Source of the DNA: Acidobacteria bacterium Ga0077551
Lineage (GTDB): Bacteria > Pseudomonadota > Alphaproteobacteria > Caulobacterales > Hyphomonadaceae
Assembly: GCA_001464545.1 (NCBI GenBank)
Contig: LNFC01000022.1
Location: forward strand, 186,001 to 250,000
DNA length: 64,000 bases
Reading direction: 5' to 3'
Shown here: positions 8,545-18,882 of the stretch, piece by piece
Layout of the letters: each line of letters starts with the position of its first letter
Position numbering within the stretch: the first letter of the stretch is position 1
Program-made: the position numbers and the translations under genes
The notes under the pieces: model-generated
Seen by the model: only the letters and a program-made list of their open reading frames with translations
What the model was told of the DNA's origin: nothing
The model's database searches: none

Positions 8545-9468
8545 ATGGCTGATTACCAGAATATCTTCACCCAGGTTCAGGTCCGCGGCCACACCGATTA
8601 CGGTGTGACAGAAGGGACCAACTCCGAACCGCGCTACAATGTGACCGCCACAAGCCACTTCCTCGGCCGGATCGGGGATGCCCAGCTCGGCCCCGTCTAT
8701 CTCGGCTGGTCCGGTGTGGCCTCCCTGATCTGCGGCTTCATTGCCATCGAGATCATTGGGCTCAACATGTGGGCCAGCGTCGGCTGGGATCCCATCAAGT
8801 TCTTCGGCCAGCTGCCCTGGCTGTCGCTTGATGCCCCCCTGCCGGAACATGGCCTGAGCCTTTTCATGCCGCTGAACGAAGGCGGCTGGTGGCTGATGGC
8901 GGGCATGTTCCTGACCGCCTCCATCCTCCTCTGGTGGGTGCGCTCCTACCGCCGGGCCATCTCGCTCGGCATGGGCACGCATGTCTGCTGGGCATTTGCC
9001 GCGGCGATCTGGCTCTACCTGGTCCTGGGACTCATCCGTCCCGTGATGATGGGCAGCTGGAACGAAGCGGTGCCCTTCGGCATCTTCACCCACCTCGACT
9101 GGACGAACAATCTCTCGCTCGTCTACGGCAACTTCTTCTACAACCCCTTCCACATGCTCTCGATCGTCTTCCTCTACGGGTCGGCGCTCCTGTTCGCCAT
9201 GCATGGCGCGACGATCCTTGCGGTTGGCCGTTATGGCGGTGAACGCGAGATCGAGCAGATCACGGACCGGGGCACGGCCTCTGAACGCGCCGCTCTCTTC
9301 TGGCGCTGGACGATGGGCTTCAATGCCTCGATGGAATCCATCCACCGCTGGGCCTGGTGGTTCGCCATCCTCTGCCCGATCACCGGTGGCATCGGCGTGC
9401 TGCTCACCGGCACGGTCGTGGACAACTGGTTCCTCTGGGGCGCTGACAACGGGTTCGCCCGCTTCTGA
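8545..9468 (+). CDS. pufM: Reaction centre M subunit PufM
   Basis: A 307-residue reaction centre M subunit. The opening [18 protein letters not shown], five hydrophobic helices, the [20 protein letters not shown] region with the BChl-ligand His, and the [15 protein letters not shown] iron-site helix are all visible. The C-terminus ends GADNGFARF without the extension seen in some lineages. GGAGGATC precedes the ATG. No pufC (tetrahaem cytochrome) or pufX follows: after the stop there is only a terminator, so a soluble or separately encoded cytochrome must reduce the special pair. Confidence 0.97.
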   Translation: MADYQNIFTQVQVRGHTDYGVTEGTNSEPRYNVTATSHFLGRIGDAQLGPVYLGWSGVASLICGFIAIEIIGLNMWASVGWDPIKFFGQLPWLSLDAPLPEHGLSLFMPLNEGGWWLMAGMFLTASILLWWVRSYRRAISLGMGTHVCWAFAAAIWLYLVLGLIRPVMMGSWNEAVPFGIFTHLDWTNNLSLVYGNFFYNPFHMLSIVFLYGSALLFAMHGATILAVGRYGGEREIEQITDRGTASERAALFWRWTMGFNASMESIHRWAWWFAILCPITGGIGVLLTGTVVDNWFLWGADNGFARF

Positions 9469-9542
9469 GGCAGCACAAGGGCAGGCGGACAACCGCCCGC
9501 CCGCTGCACAGGCTAACTGAGCTGGTGCCTCCCAGCCTCAAA

Positions 9543-9581
9543 GACCGGGCCCGGTTCATCCGGGTCCGGTCTATTTTGTTC
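9543..9581 (+). terminator. Terminator of the puf operon
   Basis: A 13-bp stem, AGACCGGGCCCGG - TTCAT - CCGGGTCCGGTCT, with one G-U pair, followed by ATTTTGTT. It lies 75 nt after pufM and has the form of an intrinsic terminator for the bchC-pufM superoperon. Confidence 0.85.
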
Positions 9582-9916
9582 GGAGGCGGCCTTCGCCGGC
9601 AGCGATACGGAACGATAGGGAACCGTCACGGCGTGAGAACAAATGAGAATAAATGAGAAAATCTGAGAGACGATCGACATCGCCTGTACACGGTATGAAG
9701 CAGGCTGAAACAGTTCAGGCGAGGTCCGGCACACCACTTGCGCCTAAAAGAAACGCGCCTCCCGGAAAATAAATCCGAACCCGATCAAGCCGCCATGTAA
9801 TACTTCCCCAATCCTTCTGCCGCACCTCCGCCTACGGAGTTATACTCCGGGTATGATCACGGAAGAAATTTCCAAACCTCAAACACCTCAGCAGCCAAGC
9901 CGAGGGGTGCCCAGCC
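9582..9916. other. Noncoding gap between convergent PGC segments
   Basis: About 335 nt between the puf terminator and the 3' end of the opposing small membrane gene. It includes an A-rich run with three imperfect AATGAGAA-type direct repeats (about 9636-9670). The predicted reading frames have unfavourable composition, and no gene, promoter or RNA was recognised. Confidence 0.5.
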
Positions 9917-10186
9917 CTACCGCGCCCGCACCAACCGCCACGCGGTCCACAGGCACGCCAAATGCGTCAGCAGGCTCACGAGCAGCACGCCGGCGACGAC
10001 CATATCCGGCGCCTCTGCGATCGCGCTGCGCACCGCCGCCATCAGCAGCCCGCCGGAAATCAGGAACCACATCAGCGGCCAGGCCCAGGGCCGGTGGCCG
10101 CTGCGTGCCAGCAGGAAGGCCAGCAGCGCAAACTCTGCCGCCACGCCGATCAGCACGAGATCAAACATCCAGGGTTCAAGGGTCAT
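9917..10186 (-). CDS. Small membrane protein of unknown function
   Basis: An 89-residue protein with three likely membrane segments (LVLIGVAAEFALLAFLLA, WPLMWFLISGGLLMAAV, VVAGVLLVSLLTHLACL) and little soluble sequence. No family was recognised. It is the last gene of the bchG-bchP-tspO transcription unit, 21 nt after tspO, which argues that it is real and possibly acts in the membrane with pigment or tetrapyrrole metabolism. That role is inference from position only. Confidence 0.6.
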   Translation of the reverse strand: MTLEPWMFDLVLIGVAAEFALLAFLLARSGHRPWAWPLMWFLISGGLLMAAVRSAIAEAPDMVVAGVLLVSLLTHLACLWTAWRLVRAR

Positions 10187-10207
10187 CTGGGATCGTCCGC
10201 AACAGGA

Positions 10208-10684
10208 TCAGCCGAACGGTCCGTTCAACTGGACCACCTTGTAATTCAGCCAGGCCGCAAACGACACCCAGCCGAGATAGGGCAGCATCAGGAGGCTCGC
10301 CGCCCGCGAGAAGCGCGCGAGGAACACCGCGATCACCGCGACCGAGATCCACAAGGTCGCGACCTCTGCCAGCGCCCAGTCGGGCCGTCGCAACGTGAAG
10401 AACACCGCGCTCCAGGCAATGTTCAGAACGGCATTGATAAAGAAGAAGATCACCAGCAGGAACCGGTCCCGCTGCGTTTTCGCGTCCCGCCAGCCGATCG
10501 TTGCCGCCAGCGCGGCCAATGCAAAGATGATCGTCCATCCAGGCGCAAAGGCCCAGTCCGGCGGATTGAGCGCGGATTTCTCGAGCCCACCATACCAGGC
10601 ATCGATGCGCGTCATCGCCCCGCCCGCGATCGCCGTGGCGAGTGCGGCGCCCGCCGCGATCAGCAGCGGCCGCCGCGGAATCAC
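10208..10684 (-). CDS. tspO: TspO/MBR family tryptophan-rich sensory protein
   Basis: A 158-residue five-helix membrane protein. Family features are SALNPPDWAFAPGWTIIFAL, which matches the conserved P-P-W-x-F-x-x-x-W segment, then NAVLNIAWSAVFF, and the last helix PYLGWVSFAAWLNY. TspO binds porphyrins and haem; in Rhodobacter it is an outer-membrane modulator that represses photosynthesis genes under high oxygen. The GTG start overlaps the bchP stop as GTGA. tspO within the PGC is common in Rhodobacterales, where it sits among crt genes; here it follows bchP. Confidence 0.9.
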   Translation of the reverse strand: MIPRRPLLIAAGAALATAIAGGAMTRIDAWYGGLEKSALNPPDWAFAPGWTIIFALAALAATIGWRDAKTQRDRFLLVIFFFINAVLNIAWSAVFFTLRRPDWALAEVATLWISVAVIAVFLARFSRAASLLMLPYLGWVSFAAWLNYKVVQLNGPFG

Positions 10685-11895
10685 GTCTGTTTTGGCCGGG
10701 CAGGGGCGAGGCCGAGAAGGTGTGCGGTATCCTTCAGGAAGATCCTGAGATGCGCCATGTGATCCGGCTTGCCGAGGCGCTTGTTGAGATAGGCGTCCCA
10801 GGTCAGGCGCTGTACGTCCTTGTCATTGCACATCGCGACGAAGCCCTCGCGGCGCTTGTCGCTGCGGTACCAGAAATGCTGCATGATCCCGAGGATCATG
10901 AACACCTGCCCATGCGCCTTCATGTAGCGCTTGCGGGTTGCGGCCAAAGCTTTCACATCGCCCGTTTCGATCAGCTCACGGATGGCGGTCGCCGCCTCGC
11001 GCCCGCCCAGCATGGCATAGTAGATGCCTTCGCCGGACGCCGGCGCGACCACACCGGCGGCATCACCGGCAAGGATCACATCACGTCCATTGTCCCAGCG
11101 CTTCAGCGGCTTCAGCGGAATCGGCGCGCCTTCCTTGCGGACGAGCTCAGCGTCGTCGAGGCCGATATCCTTGCGCAGCGTGCGAATCGCATCGCGCAGC
11201 GAGAAGCCCTTGTTGGCGCTGCCGACGCCGACGCTCGTCGTCTCGCCATGCGGGAACACCCAGGCATAGAAGTCCGGCGACAGGCGGCCCTGATAATAGA
11301 TGTCGCAGCGCGCCGGATCGAAGCCTTCGGTCGGCTCCGGCGACTTGATGATCTCGTGGTAGGCGAACACGCATTTCGTCTCGCCACCGCCGGGAATCGC
11401 CTCGGCCGCCACGCGGGACTTGGCGCCGTCCGCGCCGATCACCGTACGGGTACGGATCTTGACCGTCTCCGCGCTGTCATCCTTCGGCTTGTAGACAATA
11501 TTGGCAAGGCCATCGGCTTCGCGCTCGATACCGGTAAAGCTTCCGGCGCGGCGTTCGCAGCCGGCCTTCGCCGCGCGGGCGCGCAGCCACTCGTCGAAAT
11601 GTTCGCGGTCCACCATGCCGACGGCGCCGCCTTCGACCGGCATGTCGACCACCCGCCCCGAAGGCGCAATCATCCGCGCGGCCCGGGCGCGGGCAACGAT
11701 CACGCTTTCCGGAATGTCGAAATCCTGGATGAGGCGCGGCGGAATGGCGCCGCCGCAGGGCTTGATGCGTCCGGCCTTGTCGAGCAGCAGCACGCGGTGC
11801 CCGGTCTTTGCCAGGTCATGCGCCGCCGTAGCGCCGGCCGGTCCGCCGCCGACAATCACGCAGTCATAGATGTCATCAGTGGACTGAGGGGTCAT
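10681..11895 (-). CDS. bchP: Geranylgeranyl diphosphate/BChl reductase BchP
   Basis: A 404-residue FAD-dependent reductase that saturates three double bonds of the geranylgeranyl tail to give phytyl. The N-terminal Rossmann motif VIVGGGPAGATAAHDLA and a following acidic residue bind FAD. A second FAD motif, DVILAGDAAGVVAPASGEGI, is near residue 280. It overlaps the upstream transporter-like gene as ATGA and the downstream tspO as GTGA, so the whole segment is one translationally coupled unit with bchG. Confidence 0.95.
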   Translation of the reverse strand: MTPQSTDDIYDCVIVGGGPAGATAAHDLAKTGHRVLLLDKAGRIKPCGGAIPPRLIQDFDIPESVIVARARAARMIAPSGRVVDMPVEGGAVGMVDREHFDEWLRARAAKAGCERRAGSFTGIEREADGLANIVYKPKDDSAETVKIRTRTVIGADGAKSRVAAEAIPGGGETKCVFAYHEIIKSPEPTEGFDPARCDIYYQGRLSPDFYAWVFPHGETTSVGVGSANKGFSLRDAIRTLRKDIGLDDAELVRKEGAPIPLKPLKRWDNGRDVILAGDAAGVVAPASGEGIYYAMLGGREAATAIRELIETGDVKALAATRKRYMKAHGQVFMILGIMQHFWYRSDKRREGFVAMCNDKDVQRLTWDAYLNKRLGKPDHMAHLRIFLKDTAHLLGLAPARPKQT

Positions 11896-13259
11896 GTCGC
11901 TTCTCCGGATCGTGCGGTCAGGAATTCGCTGCTGGGCAATACCGGCAGTCGTAAGGTATCGGCGCTCGTCTCGCCGACGCGAAGGGCAAGGGCGGCGGCG
12001 ACCAGGAAGATCAGGCCTTCAACCGCAAAGACGAGAGCAAAAGCGGGGGCAGGCGCCTCCATCAGGGCGCGCGCCACATCCACGGCGGCGGCGCCGATGA
12101 AGCCGCCAAGGCCGAAGGCCACCGCCTGCGCGGCGCCCCAGACGCCCATCCGGGTGCCTTCGCGCTGCTTCGGCCCGGCGCTCGCGAGCGTCATCATTGA
12201 GCCGATGGCGGCAACCGCAAAGGCGCCGTTGGCGACACCGAGCGCAATCACGTTCGGCACCAGTGGCCAATCCGTGCCCATCGCCTGTGTGCCCAGACCC
12301 AGCGCCAGCAACGCCGCGGCCGAGGCAATACATCCGCCCACGGTCCATGTGCGCATGAAGCCGGCGCGGGACTTTCCGATCACGGTGCCCGCCACGGCGG
12401 TGAGAATCATGCCGACCAGCGTTCCCATGTTCTGCACACCGGCGAGCTGCGTCGAACTGCCGGCATCATAGCCATGCACAAGACCGGCGAAGGGTTCGAG
12501 AATCAGGTCCTGCGCGCTGTAGGCGAGCATAGAGACGAACACGAAGATCGTGAACCGGCGTGCCTGCGGATCGGCCCAGGTCTCGCGCAACGCAGCGCGG
12601 AAAGCCTGGCCATCATGGGCGGAGGGCGCGGGCGCGGCCTGATGCGCCGATGCGGGTTCGAGGCCGCGCAAGGCCAGGAAGGTGACGACCAGTGCAATTG
12701 CCGAGACCACCGAGGTGACGAGAATCAGCCGGTCGAAACTGAACGGTTTCAGGAAGCCGCCGCCGATGCCGGCGGTCAGCACGAAGCCCATGATCATCAT
12801 GATCCAGACAATCGCTGCCGCAGCGGCCTTGCGGGACGGCTCGGTCCGGATGGCGAGCAGGGCGAGGAGGTTTGTGCCCGCCGCGCCAACGCCTGCGCCG
12901 ATCAGGGCATACGCCAGCACGGAAAGCCCGAAGCCGGCCCAGAAGTTCGCGGGAATCAGCGAGGCAGCGAAGGCAGCACTGATCGCGCCGAACGCAAGCA
13001 CCGCCATGCCGCCCAGAATCCATGGCGCGCGGCGACCGCCGGCATCGGCGCCATAGCCCCAGCGGGGACGCGACATCTGCACCGCATAGTGCCATCCGAC
13101 CAGCAGTCCGGGAATCGCGGCGGCGAGGCCGAGCTCGACGACCATCACGCGGTTCAGCGTCGAGGTCATCAGGATGACGATGGCGCCGAGCGAAGTCTGC
13201 ACCAGGCCGAGGCGGACGATGCCGAGCCAGCCGAACGAAGGGGAGGCGCCCGCGTTCAT
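11892..13259 (-). CDS. PucC-family MFS protein (ORF428/Bch2 type)
   Basis: A 455-residue protein with about 12 hydrophobic segments of the BCH2/PucC branch of the major facilitator superfamily. LNRVMVVELGLAAAIPGLLVG and RPRWGYGAD are characteristic. In Rhodobacter the gene between bchG and bchP (orf428) is of this kind; relatives (PucC, LhaA) help light-harvesting complex assembly, perhaps by delivering BChl. It overlaps bchG and bchP by 4 nt each. It is a paralogue of lhaA at 25750. The exact substrate is unknown. Confidence 0.9.
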   Translation of the reverse strand: MNAGASPSFGWLGIVRLGLVQTSLGAIVILMTSTLNRVMVVELGLAAAIPGLLVGWHYAVQMSRPRWGYGADAGGRRAPWILGGMAVLAFGAISAAFAASLIPANFWAGFGLSVLAYALIGAGVGAAGTNLLALLAIRTEPSRKAAAAAIVWIMMIMGFVLTAGIGGGFLKPFSFDRLILVTSVVSAIALVVTFLALRGLEPASAHQAAPAPSAHDGQAFRAALRETWADPQARRFTIFVFVSMLAYSAQDLILEPFAGLVHGYDAGSSTQLAGVQNMGTLVGMILTAVAGTVIGKSRAGFMRTWTVGGCIASAAALLALGLGTQAMGTDWPLVPNVIALGVANGAFAVAAIGSMMTLASAGPKQREGTRMGVWGAAQAVAFGLGGFIGAAAVDVARALMEAPAPAFALVFAVEGLIFLVAAALALRVGETSADTLRLPVLPSSEFLTARSGEAT

Positions 13260-14167
13260 CCGGCGACCGACCAGGGCTGGACGGCAAAGGCGCTGACAAG
13301 CATTCCGAGTACGAACAATGTGACGCCGGTCGCGCTGTACCAGATCGCCTTGCCACGCGGATCGCTGAGCAGGTCATTCATCAGCAGCAGCTGCGCGCAG
13401 AGCAGGCCGATGATCGCCACCGCATGGAACGGTTTGCCGATCCAGGCGAGCATGAAGATCACCGCGACCTGCGAGACGCCCATGATCACGCAGGCGACCA
13501 GTGCCGCCCGGTCCGGCCCGAGCTGCGCGGGCAGGGAGCGCACGCCCATCAACCGGTCACCTTCGATCGACTTGAAGTCGTTGAGTGTCATGATGCCGTG
13601 CGCGCCAACCGAATATGCGAGCGCCAGGAAGATGATCAGCGGATGCGGAAACGCGCCGAGCATGACTGCGGCGCCGGTAAACCAGGAGATGCCTTCATAC
13701 GAAATCCCGACCGCCGCATTGCCCCACCAGCCATTCAGTTTCAGCCTGAGGGGCGGGGCGCTGTAGGCCCAGGCGAAGAAGACGCCGACAAGGGTGGCGG
13801 CAAATGCCCAGACGCCGAGCGCAAGGCCGAGCAACAAGGAAAGGCCCGACCAGATGATCGCCAGATAGAGGCCCCACTGGCCGGGAATCCGGCCCGACGG
13901 AATCGGCCGGTTCGGCTCGTTGATTGCGTCGACATGCCGGTCATACCAGTCGTTCACGGCCTGGCTGGAGGCGCACACCATCGGCCCGGCCAGCAGCATG
14001 CCGCCGAGCAGGAGATGCATGTTTCCGAAGAAGGGCTGGCCGCTCGAAACGGCGCCGCACATGAAGGCCCACATGGCCGCAAACCAGGTGACCGGCTTGA
14101 AAAGTTCCAGCACGGCAGCCGGCTTCGGAAGCTGGTTGGACTGCACTGGGATCGGCGTATGAAGCAT
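13256..14167 (-). CDS. bchG: Bacteriochlorophyll synthase BchG
   Basis: A 303-residue UbiA-type prenyltransferase that esterifies bacteriochlorophyllide a with geranylgeranyl diphosphate. The first aspartate-rich motif is seen in QAVNDWYDRHVDAINEPNRP (about residue 70), and the second in TLNDFKSIEGDRLMGVRSLP. About eight membrane helices are predicted by eye. The ATG is 35 nt from the first base of a TTGACA -35 element and has no convincing Shine-Dalgarno sequence, consistent with a leaderless start. It heads the bchG-transporter-bchP-tspO unit. Confidence 0.96.
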   Translation of the reverse strand: MLHTPIPVQSNQLPKPAAVLELFKPVTWFAAMWAFMCGAVSSGQPFFGNMHLLLGGMLLAGPMVCASSQAVNDWYDRHVDAINEPNRPIPSGRIPGQWGLYLAIIWSGLSLLLGLALGVWAFAATLVGVFFAWAYSAPPLRLKLNGWWGNAAVGISYEGISWFTGAAVMLGAFPHPLIIFLALAYSVGAHGIMTLNDFKSIEGDRLMGVRSLPAQLGPDRAALVACVIMGVSQVAVIFMLAWIGKPFHAVAIIGLLCAQLLLMNDLLSDPRGKAIWYSATGVTLFVLGMLVSAFAVQPWSVAG

Positions 14168-14173
14168 GCCTGT

Positions 14174-14214
14174 ACGCTAATGTTGACAGCATGGAGTGTC
14201 AACGCAGATTGACG
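14174..14214 (-). promoter_or_regulatory. bchG promoter with PpsR-type operator
   Basis: Read towards bchG, CGTCA (14214-14210), TGACA (14201-14197) and TGTCA (14188-14184) are each separated by 8 nt. The first pair gives CGT-N12-ACA, one mismatch from the PpsR consensus. TTGACA at 14202-14197 is a perfect -35; a weak -10, TAGCGT, lies 17 nt on (14179-14174). The predicted start of transcription is at about the ATG of bchG. Confidence 0.7.
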
Positions 14215-14277
14215 TTTCAGCGACCTGTTTTTCAGCCGCTCCGTGGGCGAATCAAATCCTGCGAAAAGGCAGGCAGA

Positions 14278-15759
14278 TCAGGCCTTGTCGTCGATTCCGA
14301 AGCGCTTGAGCTTGGAATACAGACCTTGCCGGCTGAGGCCGAGAATCTCGGCGGCAGAGGCGCGGTTGTCGTCGGTCAGCTTGAGGGCGGCCTCGACGCA
14401 GAGCCGTTCGATCAGCGTGGTGGAATCGCGCACGATGTCCTTCAGCGGCATGCGGCCGACGAGGTTCGTGAGATGGTCGACCGAGCGCGGCAATTCCTCG
14501 CCCGGCGGCAGCTCTGTCGCGAAGCGGCGTGTCACGATGCGGACCGAGAAGGCGTAGAAGCCCGGCCGCGCGATGCTGGTGGAGACGGCCGAGACTTCGA
14601 CCTGTTCTTCGGCATTGAACCTGTCGCGCAGGACGGTTGCGAAATTGCGCGCCGTGCCGTTCGTTTTCAGCGTCGAGATCAGCACGTTGAGATCCGTGGT
14701 CGAACGGCCGAGATATTGCGACAGCCGCGCGCCTGTTGTGTGCTCCTCCTCGCTGAGGTGCGCCATCTCGAGGAAGGCGCGATTCGCGGCGAGGATGCGC
14801 AGGTCTTCATCGGTGACGACGAACGCATCGGGAAGTTCTTCAAGCGCGCGCAGCACCTGGGCGCGGTCGCCATCGCTCTGGAGCGCGCCGATTCCCTCGC
14901 CGCCGATCTTGATCACGAGGCGGGCATCGAGGCCTTGTCCGAACACGGACGCTGTCAGGTCCACCTTCTTGCCGTTCGCAAGCTCGGTCTTTTCGGATGC
15001 CGAATTGCCGGTCGCGAGCGCCTTGGCGGCCATGCGCTCCACTACGCGCGCGGCGCGCGGCGCGAACAAGCCGGGGAAGTCGGCGCGCGCCAGGCGGTCG
15101 GCGTCAATGCCGAGGGCCTTTCCCGCGGCGCGGTTGGCGGCTTCAACCAGAAGCTCTTCGGCCGTCACGATCAGGATCGGATCGGCGACCGCTTCGAAGA
15201 TCATCTTGTAGCGGCCTTCGGCTTTGCGCAGGCGCGCATAGTCACGCTCGATATCCTGTTGCGCCTTGACGAGGCGCTGCTGGAGTTCCGAGATTTCGCG
15301 CAGGTCCCGGCCCAATGCGATCACGGGGCCGCGCGCCGGTGTCTTGACCGTCCGGTAGGAGACCGGGACATCGCGCACACCGCCCGACGGGTGGTTCACC
15401 TGGCGGGGGCGAACCGGCGCGGCATTGTCGCCAGCGCTCAGCAGTGCCTCGATTTTCGTGCGGCTGTCGGAGGAGACAGTGTCGATCCAGGGCCGGCCGA
15501 TCCAGCCATTGGCAAAGCCGCTGCGGCGCAGGTCTTCCGAGGCAATGGCAACGTCTTTTACGAGGCCATTCTCGATGATGACGGCGATATCCGAGGATTG
15601 TTCGATGAGGCTGGCAACTGTCTGCGCATCAAGGCCCGACAGATGTTTCTCCGCTTCCCGGAACGAGGATCTAGGGGGCGACGAGTGTGACGAAGCATCC
15701 ATTATCGATCCAAACAGACTGCGAGCTACCTGTTGAGGCCCTAGCAGTATGGCAATCAC
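14278..15759 (-). CDS. ppsR: Photosynthesis repressor PpsR/CrtJ
   Basis: A 493-residue redox-responsive repressor of bch, crt and puf/puc genes. The order is an N-terminal PAS domain (about residues 45-150), a linker helix rich in Gln/Arg, two more PAS domains (about 180-290 and 300-410), and a C-terminal Fis-type helix-turn-helix, RASAAEILGLSRQGLYSKLK. Its only cysteine is in RLCVEAAL, matching the redox Cys of the CrtJ/PpsR DNA-binding domain; the second Cys of the R. sphaeroides disulfide is absent. The GTG start overlaps the ppaA stop (GTGA). An in-frame ATG at 15702 is an alternative. The first about 40 residues are outside the PAS core. Confidence 0.95.
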   Translation of the reverse strand: MIAILLGPQQVARSLFGSIMDASSHSSPPRSSFREAEKHLSGLDAQTVASLIEQSSDIAVIIENGLVKDVAIASEDLRRSGFANGWIGRPWIDTVSSDSRTKIEALLSAGDNAAPVRPRQVNHPSGGVRDVPVSYRTVKTPARGPVIALGRDLREISELQQRLVKAQQDIERDYARLRKAEGRYKMIFEAVADPILIVTAEELLVEAANRAAGKALGIDADRLARADFPGLFAPRAARVVERMAAKALATGNSASEKTELANGKKVDLTASVFGQGLDARLVIKIGGEGIGALQSDGDRAQVLRALEELPDAFVVTDEDLRILAANRAFLEMAHLSEEEHTTGARLSQYLGRSTTDLNVLISTLKTNGTARNFATVLRDRFNAEEQVEVSAVSTSIARPGFYAFSVRIVTRRFATELPPGEELPRSVDHLTNLVGRMPLKDIVRDSTTLIERLCVEAALKLTDDNRASAAEILGLSRQGLYSKLKRFGIDDKA

Positions 15760-16667
15760 ATTGCCAACATTTTCCTTGCAAGTTCCGGAGCGTCCAGGCC
15801 GCGCCCGGCAATGCCGTCTGCACCGATTTCGTGCGCGATGTGCGGCGACTGTTCGAAAATCTGTCCGCCTACCACCAGCTTGATGGCGGGATTTTTCGAC
15901 GCCTCGCGCATCGCCTTGATGAGTCGCGTGACGCCGTCTGTTGCGCCGTCATGGGAAATGGAGAGGCCGGCCATATCGAACCGGCGCGAGGCCATCAGCG
16001 CAGTGATCGTGGCGGCGTCGCCGCTCGTCTCGGTCGTCACCGACCAGCCCTGCTTGCGGAAAAGCTCGCCCGCCATCAGGACGCCGAAGACATGCTGTTC
16101 GCCCGGCGCGACGGCGATGAGGATGCTCGGGGCTTCGACGGCTTCCGGCTTGTCCTGCGCGTCGGATTGTTCGGAAATCCGGTGCAGCGCCTCATGAAGG
16201 CGGCAGAGGCCGATGGTGACATCGACGAAGCTGACCTGGTCATCGCTCCACAGTTCGCCCAGCTCGCGGGCAGACCAGGCGAATAGTTCCATCAGGATGG
16301 TTTCCGGCGCGCGCCCATGGGCGAGATAGGCATCGGCGAGGTCGCCGGCCAGTGCGCCGTCATCCGACAGCAGCGCCGTGACAAAGGCGTGGCGTTCGGG
16401 CGGGGAGAAGGTGGCGTGCTCGTCGCCCGGCGCTGTGCGCACCAGCGTGAGGTGGCTTTCCGGCATCCGGTTGGCGATCACGAGGCGCGGAATGATCTCG
16501 GATTGCAGGGCAGCGAAGAGTTCGGGCTCTTCGGAGGCGGGGCGTTTCAGCACGGTATCGGCGCCAAGCTGGCGCCAGAGGCCGACCAGGAAGGGAATGG
16601 GCCGAACGACAAAATCGGGGTCTGAACCATCTCGGGGCCTGCGGCCCATCTCCTGGTTGAGTGCCAT
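15756..16667 (-). CDS. ppaA: PpaA/AerR family cobalamin-type photoresponsive regulator
   Basis: A 303-residue antirepressor partner of PpsR. The C-terminal half has a B12-binding-like (SCHIC) domain with GEQHVFGVLMAGELFRKQGW, whose His is in the cobalamin-ligand position, then LSISHDGATDGV and KLVVGGQIFE. The N-terminal half has no recognised domain. AerR/PpaA binds cobalamin (haem has been proposed for PpaA) and changes PpsR activity with light or oxygen. The start is chosen at 16667 because GGAGGA lies just upstream; the frame is open further upstream without a ribosome site. It is coupled to ppsR. Confidence 0.9.
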   Translation of the reverse strand: MALNQEMGRRPRDGSDPDFVVRPIPFLVGLWRQLGADTVLKRPASEEPELFAALQSEIIPRLVIANRMPESHLTLVRTAPGDEHATFSPPERHAFVTALLSDDGALAGDLADAYLAHGRAPETILMELFAWSARELGELWSDDQVSFVDVTIGLCRLHEALHRISEQSDAQDKPEAVEAPSILIAVAPGEQHVFGVLMAGELFRKQGWSVTTETSGDAATITALMASRRFDMAGLSISHDGATDGVTRLIKAMREASKNPAIKLVVGGQIFEQSPHIAHEIGADGIAGRGLDAPELARKMLAM

Positions 16668-17065
16668 GCGCGTCCTCCTCCTGGCCACGTCCCGAGCACA
16701 CGCATAAGCTGCGTGCCCGAAGCCCGGCTTTGTTGATCTTCCTCTGTGCCGCACCCTTTGGGTTCCGGCAGAACTTCTCGCTGACCCGATCATCCGCACC
16801 AGGATGTAAGCCATGTGACGGATGTGCTCGGGAGCGCACAGGACCGTATATCTTCAGGTGGCCGGGCTGCCTTCACAACGCCTTAGTTGTTAACGCTTTC
16901 CGCCATTTCACTCGTGTTGGTAGCATGTGTTTTTGGCCAAATCTATCCAAATCCGAGTATTTTGACAAAAAACTCGCTGGATCGCGCAAAAAGTGTCAAT
17001 CCAGATAGTCGTCAACAAAGATTGACATAACCATCGCGGGCGCTATCGTTGGGCCTGAATGAGAA
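16668..17065. promoter_or_regulatory. Divergent control region ppaA / bchF
   Basis: About 400 nt with no gene. TTGACA or TGTCAA elements occur at 16962-16967, 16994-16999 and 17022-17027. CGTCA-N8-TGACA at 17010-17027 is one mismatch from the PpsR consensus and contains a perfect -35 TTGACA; TATCGT at 17044-17049 is a matching -10 at 16 nt, giving a bchF start near 17056. TGTCAAT (16994-17000) and ATTGACA (17021-17027) form a longer inverted repeat. In the ppaA leader, imperfect arms at about 16691-16720 could form a hairpin. Confidence 0.65.

Positions 17066-18881
<1,816 letters not shown>

Positions 18882-18882
<1 letters not shown>

Noticed and set aside
9469..9916. pufC or pufX gene downstream of pufM
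   Set aside because: No CxxCH haem motif and no PufX-like helix in any frame; a terminator closes the operon 75 nt after pufM.
10642..12471. 609-codon plus-strand frame across bchP and the PucC-like gene
   Set aside because: It lies opposite two well supported genes with complete FAD and MFS motifs, and shows low-complexity Arg/Ala-rich translation.
16668..17065. tRNA or small RNA gene in the ppaA-bchF gap
   Set aside because: No cloverleaf or GTTCRA-type T-loop was found; the short hairpin near 16691-16720 is better seen as part of the ppaA leader.
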